Shown here piece after piece: positions 1 through 27,925 of a stretch of 64,000 nucleotides of DNA (position 1 is the first letter of the stretch; each line of letters begins with the position of its first letter). The notes below the pieces were generated by a model. It ran no database searches and was not told the DNA's origin. It saw nothing but the letters and a program-made list of their open reading frames with translations. A program made the position numbers and the translations under genes. The stretch is taken from assembly GCA_038503035.1 (NCBI GenBank), contig JAVSML010019169.1, positions 17,729 through 81,728 on the forward strand. The letters run 5' to 3'. This DNA comes from Crocodylus rhombifer. Its lineage: Eukaryota > Chordata > Crocodylia > Crocodylidae.

Positions 1-16257
<16,257 letters not shown>

Positions 16258-17910
16258 ACGGGCGTCTCCTCCGGGCGCCGCGCGGTCGTTCCCGTAACGC
16301 CTGTGCATTGGGCTTCTTCTCTTTTGTATGATTTTTGGTTTTTTTTCTACATTTACCGGGAGCCTCTGGGTTGTGACAGCACTTCCCCCTTCCAGCTGTG
16401 CCATAGCTATCACCTGCATCTCGCTACCTAGGCTGAAGTCTCATGAGCTGCCTCTGCGGCGCCGAGGGCTGGATCCTGAGGGGCGCTTGAGCCCCTGCTC
16501 CGCGCCCCTCAGGATGGGGCTCCCTCCAGCTCCAGGCCCGCGGGGCGACCGCAGAGCAGCCGGCTCAGCCCTTTCCTATGACCTGCATCTTTTCTGCGTT
16601 TGTAGAGTCGGGGGGATGCTCATCTTTGTGACAAGGGAGGAGGGGATGTCGAGAGTGATGGGGAAGACGTGGGTCGGAGCCCCCCGGCGCACTCGCTCCC
16701 AGCGCAGCCGGCAGGGTTGGGCTCAGCAAGTCCCTGCTAGCAGCCGGACGGGCTCTTAGCACAGACCCCCGGCCCGCAGCAGGTCACCTGGCAGCCCCAA
16801 TTCTTCAGCCAGACGTTTCCCCTCCGGTCTCGGGTGAGGGGGAGCAGGACAGCATTGCCCGCTGTGCAGGGGAGAGCGGCCACGGGTGTGTTAGGAGCGC
16901 TGGGTCTCAGGCCAGAGGCCGTGAGGCTGCTACTCCATCAGCAACGCGGCTGGCGTTCAGGCTGATTTTCCAGGTGGTCTCCCCTCTGCCGCCACGCTGG
17001 GAAGAGATGACGTAGTCCCACTTGCTTCTCCAGCATGAGACCATCTCCTTGAATGGCTTGCAGGTGTAACCCAGACCTCATCCCTGACCACGGCGTGCGC
17101 TGTGCAGCACTGCCAGCAAGGAGCCCCTTAGTGTTAGGGGTAAGTTGTGGGGTGCAGAGAGGCAGACTGCTGAAGCATTGGCCAGACTGGAGCAAACCTG
17201 GGTGCTGGAGGGGAATGGCTCGGCTCAGCCATGGGAAACCCGCCCTGCGGTCCCACCTCGTAATGCTCTTAGGCCTCAGCAGCTTGGGCGATCTCGCGTC
17301 CCGCAGGCAGGAGGACGTCTCTGTGTGTCCAGCCTCGCTCCAGCGCTCGCCATCATTCGCGACGTTGAGCCAAATCCACCCCAGTGCAAAGCCACTTATG
17401 GCTGGGCTGCTACTCCCTGCTCCTTTTGCCGTGGGGATATCCGTGGCTTGGGGGCATGCAGGAAGCTGCTGCATGGGGTGGAGGGCTGGGTGGCGACCGG
17501 CGTGGGGCAGTACAGTGAAGCAGCCCCATGACTCAACTCCACCCTGTGGCCATTAGCTGAGCAGCCACGTACCACCCTGGGCTGCCTCTGATGCCCCTGA
17601 GACAGGGTTATGGCATGTTTTTACCAAGGGGGCTCTGCATGAGGCGTCGGGCTGCTCTCCCAGGGGGCCAATGCAGCATTTCCCCTGCCGAGGGAAGGGC
17701 TTTGGAAAGAGGGTGGGGACCAGTCGGACGCTGGGTGGGGTTTCCCCACAGTGTCTCCTGCTTCCCTGCAGCTTTGCTTGAAGGAGGGCGAGATCTCCAC
17801 GAGCCTTGTAGGAGCAGGATTGGGGCCCTAGGGCAGGTCAGCTGTTCTGCAGGCCTCTCTGCATCGTTGCTTAGTAGAGCAGGCTGCATCCCAAGGCCAG
17901 TATCTGGTGC

Positions 17911-18177
17911 ACAGGACAAGGAGCAATGGGCTCAAGCTGCAGCAAGGGAAGTTGAGGTTGGATATTAGGAAAAACTTTCTCACCAGGAGGATGGTGAAAG
18001 ATTGAAACAGGTGACCCAGAGAGGTGCTGGACTCCCCATCCTTGGGGGGTTTTTAAGGCCCAGCTAAACAAAGCTTTGGCTGGGATGATGTATTTGGGGC
18101 TGGTCCTGCTCTGAGCAGGGGGTTGGACTAGATGTGACCTCCTGAGGTCCCTTCCACCCTCATTTCCATGATCCTAT
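17911..18177 (+). mobile_element. CR1 LINE 3' end inside the ARRB1 3' UTR
   Basis: 'GACAAGGAGCAATGGGCTCA', 'GTTGAGGTTGGATATTAGGA' and 'GACCTCCTGAGGTCCCTTCC' followed by ATGATCCTATG are the same CR1 3' segment found at 47280-47617 and 60850-61135. It is 5' truncated and in the ARRB1 sense. Confidence 0.9.
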
Positions 18178-19757
18178 GTGGTGTAGGCTCCAAGCTGAGC
18201 AGATCTTATGCCCCTGATCCGAAGGACACTGGGCTGGGAGGTCCTTGGGTCAGACTCGGTCTGGGGCATCTTATGCTGCCAAGGGAACCGTGCAACGGGG
18301 GGTGAGAAGCAGAGCTGGGGCGCCCACGGGGACCGTGTCACTTTGGATGTGAAGAGCACAGGGACGGCTCCACACTGGGCTGATGTCTCGGCGCTGGGAG
18401 TCGCTGGGCACCCAGAAGCACCAGCCCTCCCGGAGCCTTTTTTGGGACCTCTCTGCATTGGGTTTCACATGAAACCAGCAAGGCAAGAGGCTGGGGAAAA
18501 ATGCAGCCTTTGTGGAGTCCTGGAAAAGATGTAACTTGGCATCAGATCTGAATAGGAACATGAGAGGAGGTTGCGTTTTAACTGGCTCAGCCGGGGTGCG
18601 AGCCATGGAGCAGATGCTGTGCTCATTTGAGGTCGAACACGGTGTAAACCACCTGCGTTACTCCTGAATGGCGCCCACATTTGTAAGAGCAGAGTCAGAT
18701 CTCCTGGGCAGGAGGGGAGCTGGCCTAAAACCAAGCTGCTAGACTGGGAAAGCAAAGGGCCCCATGCTGCTGTCACGTAGACGGGCGTCCGTCAGGAGTG
18801 ACTCCATCAAGAAAAGCGGATGCAAACGGGGCGGGAGGGGAAACAGAGCTCCGGGGAGCAATGCCGTACCCGGCATCCTTGTGCGATGGCTTAAGAGCAA
18901 CAGCTTCAGGCTGGGGAGAGCCAAGCAAAGGGCTGGTACTTAGCAAACTACAGCAGCACTCCCCGTGTCCCCGCTGACTGGGGGAAGTCACTGGCAGGTT
19001 GGGCAGGGCACGCGGTGCCGGGTGGAGGCAGCGGTGTGTGTGAAGCAAGTGGAAAGGCGGTGGTGTTGGCCTGGACAGTGCTTGGGAGAAGACGGGAGCT
19101 GCTGGGCCAGATGCTGAGGTTACACCAGGGATGAACGTGACCAGGTGAGCATCCCTTAGGGCCTGATCCTGTGAAACCTCTGAATAAAAAGACTCTTGTT
19201 GATGTCTACAGCCTCCAAATCGGGCCCTTAGCTGTGCACAACAGCACAGGGGGGCTTGGGGAATGGCGTCTGCAAATGCAAGTGGCTGACGTGCCCCGAT
19301 CCTAGGTGCGCTTACAGCCACGTGTGCTTGCAGCCGGGCTGTGGGGCTGGCCCCAGCCAAGGGCTCAGCAATTCCTTGAGGAATGGCATTAGGCGAGAGT
19401 TGTGATGGTCCATCTTCCGGGATGGGCACTGAGTTCACAGCATTGGGAGCTGGAGAGGCCCTTCAGGCAACCACCGAGCCGGCCATGACCTCACCGAGGC
19501 CTCGTTCTCCTAAAAAACCCTTTTCCCTTGAATTATTCAGCCGTTGCATCTGGCGTGAAGGCGCCGTGAAGACCTATCTGTACATACTCATCACAGGGAA
19601 GCCAGCGCGAGACAGAGAGAAAACCAGCCTTTGCTATTTTTAGGTGACCTACTCGGGCAATGTGGTAACTTTTTGTAAAGTGGTTACTTTGTACTGTTCA
19701 TTGATACTTGCTTCATTGGGTCCCCTCCTGTATCTGTGACCGTCCCGTGTTCTGTCA

Positions 19758-19763
19758 AATAAA
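19758..19763 (+). terminator. AATAAA, likely ARRB1 polyadenylation signal
   Basis: The hexamer lies in TCAAATAAATTATTC, about 3.5 kb after the ARRB1 stop. An upstream AATAAA at 19183 could give a shorter mRNA. Confidence 0.45.
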
Positions 19764-20844
19764 TTATTCTAGTTTATTAAACTTGGACGAGAAACCACGG
19801 CCCAGTGCCCGAGGGGGTTCTTTCGGCTCTGAAGGGCCCCGAGGTATATTAGCACCATGCCTGCCAGACCCCCGTGTTCAGGGGCCAGTCCTGGGCTTGG
19901 TCACATCGGTATAAACCTGGGAGAAACCCGCTGCCTGGCATGGGGGTTTGTGGTTTTTACACCAGCGTAACTGAGCACAGGCAGGGCCCAGCCAGTCTTC
20001 AGTCATTGAACCCAGCTGGGACCAAACCCATCTACAGGGGGACGTAGGATGGGCTAACCTCACTTCTAGCACTGGTAGTGGGTGTCTCTGCCTTGACAGA
20101 AGGCAAGCCCCCAGTCCATACCGGTCTGACCGGGGGGAAAAGTCCTTCCTGACTCCACGTGTGGCGGTCAACACACACGTGGTGGTGTCTGTGCTGGGTG
20201 GGAGGCAATAGGAGCGCTAGCTGAACACGTGGGACTCCCACTCAGGTCCGGAGGCGCTGGGCCAAGGCATTTCCCCGCTGGACCTGGACCACCGCCATGC
20301 CCCGGTGAGTGCCCAAGACCCCTGCAGATGGTATGGCTGGTGGTCCTTGGAAGCTACCAAGAACATCATGCTCCCTGCAGGCCAAGCGTTAAGAGCCGCA
20401 GCATCTGGGGCAGGGTAAGTGTTATCCCAAAGACCAGGGGGAGTCCTGGGGATTCCTTCCTCAGCTTTGCTGGTAGCTAAACCTTCAAGGCCTCTAGAGG
20501 AGAGAGGGGCATGCTGGGCCTTTGTTCCCAAAGGTGTGGATGGGACCTTCCTGGCTGTTAGCTCCCCATCACCATGCTTGCATATGCACTGGGGCACCCG
20601 CCAGCACCGACTGCCCCCAGATACAGCACCCGCTGTATAGCTGCCTCCCCAGTGAATGAGTGAGATCTCGTCCGGAGAGCAGAATCCAGCCAGCTGGCGC
20701 TGGGCCTCATCACTCAGCCATGAAGGAAACACGGCTGCCAATCACTCCTAAACCCAACGCAGGCAGAGGCAGATGGGAGTTGGCAGATGGCAGAGACCCC
20801 AAGGGCCGAGCCATGCGGGCTCCTTGCTCTGGCAATGACAGTGT

Positions 20845-21175
20845 GTGCATGCCTGCACTTGCATGTGTGTGCAAGTGCACGTGTGTATGTGTCCACATGT
20901 CCACATGTGGGCATGGGCATACTTGTGCACGTGCATGGGTGTGCATGCATGTCCATGCATGGATGTACTTGTGCACGCATGGGGGCAGGCATGTATGTGC
21001 GTGCATGTGCATATATGTGCATGCAGGTGTGTGCATGCACCTATGTGTATTTGAATATTTGTGTGTGCATGTGCGCATGCAGGCATGCAGGCATGCGTGT
21101 GCGCACATGCGTGCAGGCATGAGTGTGCGCACACATATGCATACTTGCATTTGTGTGCTCATGCCTGTGTGCAAG
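20845..21175. repeat. Alternating purine-pyrimidine (TG/CA-rich) tract
   Basis: This is about 330 bp of TGTGCATG-like words with few breaks in purine-pyrimidine alternation. No single unit length dominates, so it is a cryptic simple repeat. A shorter tract of the same style is at 25591-25760. Confidence 0.9.
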
Positions 21176-22029
21176 AACCCTTCCTGAGCAGCTGTGGGAC
21201 AATCTCTCACCCTTCTGCTTGCAAACAGAGCGGGATCGCTTCACCCTGTTTTCCCGAGTGCTGCTCACAGTAGCCCTCCTCTCCCTAGAGGCACCGGCCC
21301 CCCTGGGACTCATGCTGCACCTGGCTCCACGATCCCCGGGATTGCACGGCTTGAGTGGCGGGTATTTCTCACCCCTGAAATCACGAGTTCAGGAGCTGCC
21401 TGCAGTTGCTCTGTGTTGTTGTAGAGAGGCTGGGAAGGCCAAGCCAACCCAGCTCAATCAGCACGATAACCATGATGCCAAAGGAGGGGAAGCAAGCAGC
21501 CCAGGGTATTACCCACTACCCACACTGAAGGACGGGGGTGTCAGGGCAGCTGCAGCCCTGAGACCCAGCCAGCTTCACCCAGTTCATAACATTCCCTTAG
21601 ATTCAGACCCAAATAGCCCACAGTTTCCAAAGCCCAACCTCAGGCTGCAACTGTTTCCTTTTATCCTGTGCTCCAACACCATTGACCTCCCACAGATGCC
21701 CACTATAAGAGAATGTGCCCTGCTGATGTTGCACTTGTTCACTTGCTTGCTCCCCCATTTTTTACTCATCTGCAATACCTTGATGTTCAAATAATTGGGA
21801 AAGAGAAAAGAAGGGAGGCCAGATGTCTGTCATAATTAGTGTACGGCTTGAGTGAGACTTCTCTTCACAGGGCTCCACCTCCCCTACACCCTGCTCTTAC
21901 ACCACCTGCCCGGAATTAGGGCAGCGATCTCGATTGATATCCTGTCCTCACAATAACACACTGGGTGGTGCCATGCTACAGACCAGGCGTTCCTGCCATA
22001 TGCCTGCCGGGGTCAGCAATTCCCTCCCT

Positions 22030-22500
22030 TGCTGGCTCATTCAACTATGTAATTAATTTATGATTTACTTGTTAACAAGTCTCCTGCCATTGGCTCCCCA
22101 AATTAGTTGGCTTTTATTTATACATCAATGATGAACGCGTTTATCATCACTACATGAATCCTTATCTGTACTTCTTTAATTAATGAGTTCAATCATTCAA
22201 TTAATTCATATTTAGTTTTCATTAAGTGCTGAGTTCTCATCACTCAATCCTTACTTACACTTCATCAACAAGTGAGTTTAATTGTGCTGCTTTGAATGAT
22301 CAGTTAATGAGTTCATCATCACTCTATCAATCCTTGCTTTATGCCACACAGATTAATGAGTTTGTCAGGCACTAGCTCCTCCCATTCCCCACACTTATCT
22401 AGGATGGGTCACTTAATGAGTTATTCCCTCACCAGCTCTATCCATCAATTATTCAGGTTTAGGAAGTTGTCATGTCCAAGTCTTTCTCTTGCTGGCTCAT
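22030..22500. repeat. AT-rich degenerate repeat zone
   Basis: ATGAGTT recurs about every 60-90 bp, near 22185, 22307, 22346 and 22415, and CTTGCTGGCTCAT occurs near both ends (22029 and 22489). Unit boundaries are unclear. It has no coding potential. Confidence 0.5.
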
Positions 22501-23764
22501 CTATTTGGTTAGTCCCTTGACCAGAAAGGAGCAGTCTCCCTCCAGGAGGGTGCATCCTCCCCCTGTCCCCTCTGGGACTTGGATGGCTGCCTCCTCTTCA
22601 CCTCTGGTTCTTGAGTCTTATCCAGTGTTTTATCCATCACACCAACTCTGCTCCTGGCTTTTCCTGCCCCCCAGATCGGTGTCTGGGACTCCAGATGCAG
22701 CCTCCCTGTTCTGTACCTCTACACACATCGCATTGCCCTTTCCCAGGAGGAGCCACGTGTCCTCCTCTCCAGGGGACCTACATGTGTGCCAGTAGGTCCT
22801 TTTGGCTTCCAGCACAACTCCCAGCAGCCAAATTGGGACCCACTCCCTTGGCACGTGGCTGCACACCTCCCAAGCCAGCTGATTCACGCTCAGCCCAGTG
22901 GCTGGCTGCCCATCTCTGGGATTGGCGCCGCAACCCCAGGGCCCAGAGATAAGTCCCTTGGTGGGTTCTTGTCCAGCTGGCCAGCCCAGAACAGGGCCCA
23001 AGACTGGTGCCCTGTTACACCCACCTTTACTCCTTGCCTTTCTTTTCCTGCCTACACAGGATCACGAACGTGTCTTCTCAGTCTATCCTGCAATTAGTCC
23101 AGAGGTTTCAACAGCACCAGAGCAGATTCCCCTCAAGAGGCCGTGGCCATTGATATACAGGCTGCTGGGGGCTGCGTGGCCTGGGAGGCCAGAGCTAGCA
23201 AGCAGCTATCCAGATCCAGTGATGACATGTTAAAAACAGACGACTCAAGTTCACGTTTGGTGGGGAAGTGCAGGGAGGTTCGGCAGTGCACTAGCTGGTC
23301 TGTTTAACCCTCAACCCACCCTTGTCGCAGGTAGCAACACAGTACTTGAGCGACGTTCCCCAAGGTCGCTACAAAAAACAAGTCTCACAGCCCCCCATCT
23401 TTATACCCAAACTGCCCTAATCTCTGCCACTGCTTTCCTTGCTTTCTACCCAGATGGGCACAATGAGTTTTGCCATGTTTGCAAACCCGCATACCTGGTT
23501 CTTTTTTAATCACTGCCTCTTAGCAGGTCCATATTGATCCACGATGTCTCAAGTTGGTCAGCTACTGTTTTTTCTTTTCCTTTTCTTTTTGTGCTATGCC
23601 CGTCTTCAAATCCACTTCTTCACACTTTTGTGTGGCTTTATCTTTTTAAACTTCTTAGCAGGTCCAGCCACAGTCCTCCGCAAGGGCCGTTTCAATGCCC
23701 AAGCTCAACTATAGCTTAGCATAACCGTGGCTTCACATAACCAGGATTCCTGTATACTTATTAT

Positions 23765-23880
23765 CAAATCCTAGAGCAGCAGGGCTGGCAGGGACCTGCT
23801 GAGGTCACATCTAGTCCAACCCCTGCCTGAAGCAGGATCAGCCCTGTCCAGACAAGCCCAGACATCCCTGATTCATAAAC
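23765..23880 (-). mobile_element. CR1 LINE 3' fragment
   Basis: 'GAGGTCACATCTAGTCCAAC' and 'TGAAGCAGGATCAGCCCTGT' are the antisense form of the CR1 3' region, matching 50497-50690 in this window. Confidence 0.75.
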
Positions 23881-24606
23881 CTACTGTCAAGCCCGACACA
23901 GCACCAGACATCACACCAAAACCTGCCACAGGGAAAGCAGGGGGAAAGTGGCCGCCAATGTCCTGCTGCTGCAAAGGTTGTTAATTGAAACCGGAGAGAT
24001 GCCAAGCAGGGCCCGAGCCCCCACTACAGAGGAAGGCAAACCCCACCTTGCTTCCCCAATTTGTAGCAATTCAACCAGGGGGAAAAATCCCTTCCTGACC
24101 CCAAATGCAGCATTTGTCTGACCCTGATCATGGGGGCAAGATCCTGCACCCAGGACCCTTTGGGGTTGGTTCCAGCAGGAGCGTTGGCACGGCCCCAGCC
24201 TGGGCTGCAGCCAGCACCCAGCACCTCTGCGGGAGGCTTAAACCCCCTGACACATGGAGCAGAAGCAGAGGAGAAACTAGTGAAGCACAGAAGCCAGGGA
24301 AATACCCAAGTAGAAAAGGAGGTTGAAGCTGACACCCCTCCGGCTCTGCCTGGACCCCAGGGAATCCCGTCCCTGGGCAGCTCTTCCCACCGCCCTGCTG
24401 CCCCGACAGTTAAGTAATTTGCCCTGAGACTTAATGTACGTTTGCCGTGCTGCTGGCACACACCTCGCTGCCTGCCCTGCCCTCTGCAGAGATTTTCTGA
24501 GGAAAGAAGGGGGCCTTCCTGCTTCTCATAGTGGGGTACACATGGGGGAGGGAGTCCTTCCTTGTGCTGCCAGCAGGGTTGTGCACGCATACACCTATGA
24601 ACATGC

Positions 24607-25594
24607 TGTGGCGGGCCAGTAGGGGGTGCTCCTGCGTTGAGCCGCCCACCTCCCTGCGCCCGCCCACCTTCCAGGCTCCAAATGCCTCCCTAGGGGCGCC
24701 TTATACTTGGCCGACCCCTCTCTTGGAGCACACTCACTAGTCTGGGGGTAACATCGCCACCACCACCCCGAGAAGGGACTGTCTCAGCCCTGTGTCCTTG
24801 GGGAAACACAGGCCTAATAGTCCAACGGGTACTCGACCCGGTACAGGCACTTGGGGCACTTCCCCAAGTCAGGGGCCAAAAAGTAAAGTCTCCCTTAGTC
24901 TCTAAGGGGTCTCTTAGGCATAATTTAGACCCACCCCTCAATAGGTCTCCCACACCAGTCCAAAAGGAGAACTTTATTGATTACAAGGGGTAGGGGAAAC
25001 TAAGGTACAGGACTGAGCAATATCTTAGAAATCCTAGAGAGCAAACAGTGGGGCTGAGGTAGCCTTTTGATCACGCATCTGTGTTACTGCCAGCTAGATA
25101 TCTAACCAGATCTTGAGTAGCTTACTCACAAGCATCTTCCGAAGGCCCCTCTGTAAGCAGGCGGTTTCTAGCTCATGAGTTTGGGAGAGAGAGCCAACTT
25201 TAGATAGTAAAGCTCCTCTGTGTCCCCCGCATGGCTGCTGCCTCACCTCATGGCTGAAGAGAGCCCGAGCCTCCTCCCCCCCAACTTATACAGCCCCTGG
25301 GACCTCATTCACCTGGGCCAGTGGAGGTCAGCCCCAGTTGGCTGTCAGCCAACCAATTTGAAATGCATCACCAGTTACCGGGCAGATTCCAGCTCCCCAG
25401 GTAGATGCCCCTCACCCGGGTGGCTGATGCCAGTCCCGTAGGCAGAGGGAGCAGGTTCCCCCCACCCAGGACTGCAGCCAGCTCAGGTGACCTAAAGAGA
25501 CAGGCTGAGGTGTGACTCCTCTGTGCTGGCCCGTCTAATCACATTGTCACAGGGCAGAGATTTTGGGGAGAAACCAAGGTGGCTTTCTGCCACA
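24607..25594 (-). mobile_element. Solo LTR copy 2
   Basis: This 988-bp copy of the LTR at 9976-10973 is in the same orientation and has the same ends (TGTGGCGG and CTGCCACA). It is flanked by a perfect 5-bp duplication CATGC (24602-24606 and 25595-25599). Shared internal landmarks include 'CAGTAGGGGGTGCTCCTG', 'AACTTTATTGATTAC' (AATAAA on the minus strand) and 'AGAGATTTTGGGGAGAAACC'. Small deletions separate the copies, for example around 24900 and 25145. Different target duplications show two independent insertions, not one provirus. Confidence 0.9.
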
Positions 25595-25696
25595 CATGCA
25601 TGCGTGCATGCATGGCTGCACTCATTTGGGTTGGGGGGTATGTGTTTGTGCATGCACTCATGTATTCACACATGCATATGTGTGTGCATATGCACT

Positions 25697-25731
<35 letters not shown>

Positions 25732-25762
25732 ACATGCATACCAACACATGCACTCATGTATA
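25595..25762. repeat. TG/CA-rich tract with (TG)n at 25700-25729
   Basis: CATGCATG and TGTGCATATG words lead into an uninterrupted (TG)n run of about 30 bp, directly after the solo LTR. Confidence 0.95.
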
Positions 25763-25985
25763 GAATCAGAGAGGATGAGGGTGGGAAGGGACCTCAGGCG
25801 GTCACATCCAGTCCAACCCCCTGGTCAAAGCAGGACCAGCCCCAACTACATCATCCCAGCCAGGGCTTTGTTGAGCTGGGTCCTCAAAACCTCCAAGGAT
25901 GGAGACTCCCCCACTTCCCTGGGTAGCCTGGTTCAGCACTTTGCTACCCTCCTCGTGAGAAAGTCGGCTTTACTACCTTCCCGTT
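25763..25985 (-). mobile_element. CR1 LINE 3' end
   Basis: ATAGAATCAGAG, 'GGGAAGGGACCTCAGG' and 'AACTACATCATCCCAGCCAG' are the antisense CR1 end. It directly abuts the Tx1-like LINE fragment that starts near 25990 in the opposite strand. Confidence 0.88.
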
Positions 25986-25989
25986 GTTT

Positions 25990-26945
25990 CCTGCTGAAGA
26001 CACTGCAAAAGATGGGAGTCCCTGTAATATCCGTCACCTGGATAAAGGCACTGTACACCAACGTAAGCAGCAAGGTCCTGGTCAACGGGTCCCTGAGAGC
26101 CCCGATCACGATGGAGTCAGACAGAAACTGGGGCGATGGCAATCCAATAGGGGGGCATGTGGCACTGATGAAGGTGATGCTCCTGCCACCACAGCTACAC
26201 ACCGCCCTCGTTTCCCCTCCAAACAAGTCGTTTGCAGAATCCGAAGAGCCACCTGTGTTTTCTTTTGGATCTGCACGTGGGAGAAGGAGGCAAGGGCCGA
26301 GCTGTACAAAGCAAAAGGGTTTGGAGGCAGAAGGATGCCGGACGGCCTCCTCTTCCTCTGGGCCAAGAACGCAAGTCAGGTTTGCAAACTGGCACCAAGG
26401 CGGGGAATCCAGAGCAGCCCGCTTTGTGAAGTGTTCTGCAGGCCAGCTGCTGCGACAGTGGCAGGGGCACATGGTGACCAACAGGAGCCCATGGGCTATG
26501 GTATCTCCATGGTTTTACAAGGTCCCGAAACTCTTCCGGGACAAATACAAGCTGCATGACACTACCTTGGTGAACACCACAAGATACGGGAGATGGTAAG
26601 GGCAAGAGATACCGTATCGCCGGTAGACTTCTTACCTGGTGACAGCTGCTAGGCTGTGTGCAAGCAAATTTTCCACAAGGACCTGCAGAACGAGCACAGG
26701 GACCCAAATTAGCAGGCAGCCCACCGGGCACTCCCTGCGCGGGCATGGAGGAACAGTGCAGGGAAGAGAGGGGCGTCGAACTGCCCAAGACAGACCTGGC
26801 ACTGGCAGGCAGAAACTATCCACCACCTCTTCTGGGACTGCCCGTAGCCAGAGAAGTGTGGAAGAAAGTCCATGCGCTTCTCCTGGTGGTGACAGCATTC
26901 AAAACTGTGACTGGAGAAGTGGTCCTCTATGAGCACTTGACCAAA
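25990..26945 (+). mobile_element. Tx1/L1-like LINE remnant (RT and C-terminal region)
   Basis: Plus-strand frames contain WIKALYTNVSSKVLVNGS followed by an altered GVRQ region near 26110, which is the palm region of L1/Tx1-type reverse transcriptases. Near 26490-26590 there are FRDKYKLHDTTLVNTTR, and near 26820-26860 HHLFWDCPVAREVWKK, the C-terminal cysteine/histidine segment typical of these LINEs. The parts are out of frame with each other and internally deleted, so it is a dead copy. It differs from the CR1 family that dominates the window. Confidence 0.7.
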
Positions 26946-27925
26946 CAAGGGGTGGTATATACACACACACACACACACAGTTCTATATACATATTTCTAT
27001 ATATAATATATAGAAATACATATTTTACAACCCCCCCCACCTCCAAAAAAAAAACACCAAATAAGTCTCCAAGTACCCCCATGTCAGGCAGGAAGCTCGT
27101 GCCCGAGCACAGCCACGGTGCCCAGGCCTTGCCATCCATCTTGTGCGTGGAGAACCCTAAATGGGGCCTAGCCCTGGGTAACCTGCTGAGCCCTGCAAGT
27201 GCCAACCCTGGGGAACACCAGCCCCAGCCCCCAACCCATCCCTTGCCCACCTGTGGCCCACCTGGGGGGTCAAAACAGGTGAGCGTGCCCTAGCACACAG
27301 TGCTGGTCAAACCCCAGGGCTTTGGCACTGCAACCCTGCGTGCACCTAATGCGCCCAGGCAGTTCAGGAGCGCCAGGCTGATGGCTGTACGGACCCACTA
27401 GCTCCTGTCCCAAGGGATAATCATCCTCTTTCGAGCTTTTGCCACCAAACGCGAATGCCAGTCATTTTTCTGCATTGCAACCCAGTGCCAGGGAGCTGGC
27501 TGCAGGCAGTGGTCTCCGGCCCATGCATCCCGATCCCCAACAGCTACAGCCAGCAGGAAGCCAACTAGGTCCCCTCCCAACCCCCGTGTGCCTCCAACCA
27601 CAGACAGCAGGATGGGACTGGGACTAAATAGGGCTTTAATGCTGCTGATGCTTTGAAGCTGCTCCAGAAAGGGGGAGAGGATTGGTGCCCTTGGCAGGAG
27701 CAGGGTCAGGGTTTCTTGGCAGGCCCCAGGAGAGCTGCCAGCACTTTGGGCAGCCAGGTGGACGGGGAGCACTGGGCAGGGCTGGGGAGGCAGTGCTGGG
27801 CGGGTGCCAGGTGCGGCTGGACGCTGGGTGTGGGGTGGCAGGCTCAGCCGCGAGACTGGCGCTAGGTGTGCAGTCAGGTAGGGCTGCTCAGCCCATGAGA
27901 CCTCTGGCCACTTCAAGAAAGGGCC
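26946..27925. other. Intergenic, no gene recognised
   Basis: A (CA)n run at 26961-26979, a TATA-rich stretch to about 27020 and an A-rich run near 27045 follow the LINE. The rest is GC-rich sequence with no recognised exon or repeat. Confidence 0.6.

Larger units (their letters stand above)
16258..19785 (+). other. ARRB1: Probable ARRB1 3' UTR
   Basis: No stop-free or spliced coding signal follows the TAA at 16255-16257. The first plausible polyadenylation signals are AATAAA at 19183-19188 and at 19758-19763. The second follows a TGTACATA Pumilio-type motif (19579-19586) and an AT-rich run, as at many mRNA ends. A long 3' UTR is known for ARRB1. The end point is inferred. A CR1 copy sits inside at 17911-18177. 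Confidence 0.55.
19786..24606. other. Intergenic, no gene recognised
   Basis: This stretch holds CR1-like fragments (near 20040-20160, 23765-23880 and 24030-24130), an alternating purine-pyrimidine tract (20845-21175) and an AT-rich zone with recurring ATGAGTT motifs (22030-22500). Two small open segments with good splice borders (20246-20304 and 20381-20414, plus) are noted under findings but not assigned to a gene. Confidence 0.6.

Noticed and set aside
20217..20741. 174-codon minus-strand open frame
   Set aside because: No recognisable domain; the splice signals here are on the plus strand instead.
25523..26599. 358-codon plus-strand open frame
   Set aside because: It joins LTR end, TG repeat, antisense CR1 and Tx1-like LINE sequence by chance; not one gene.
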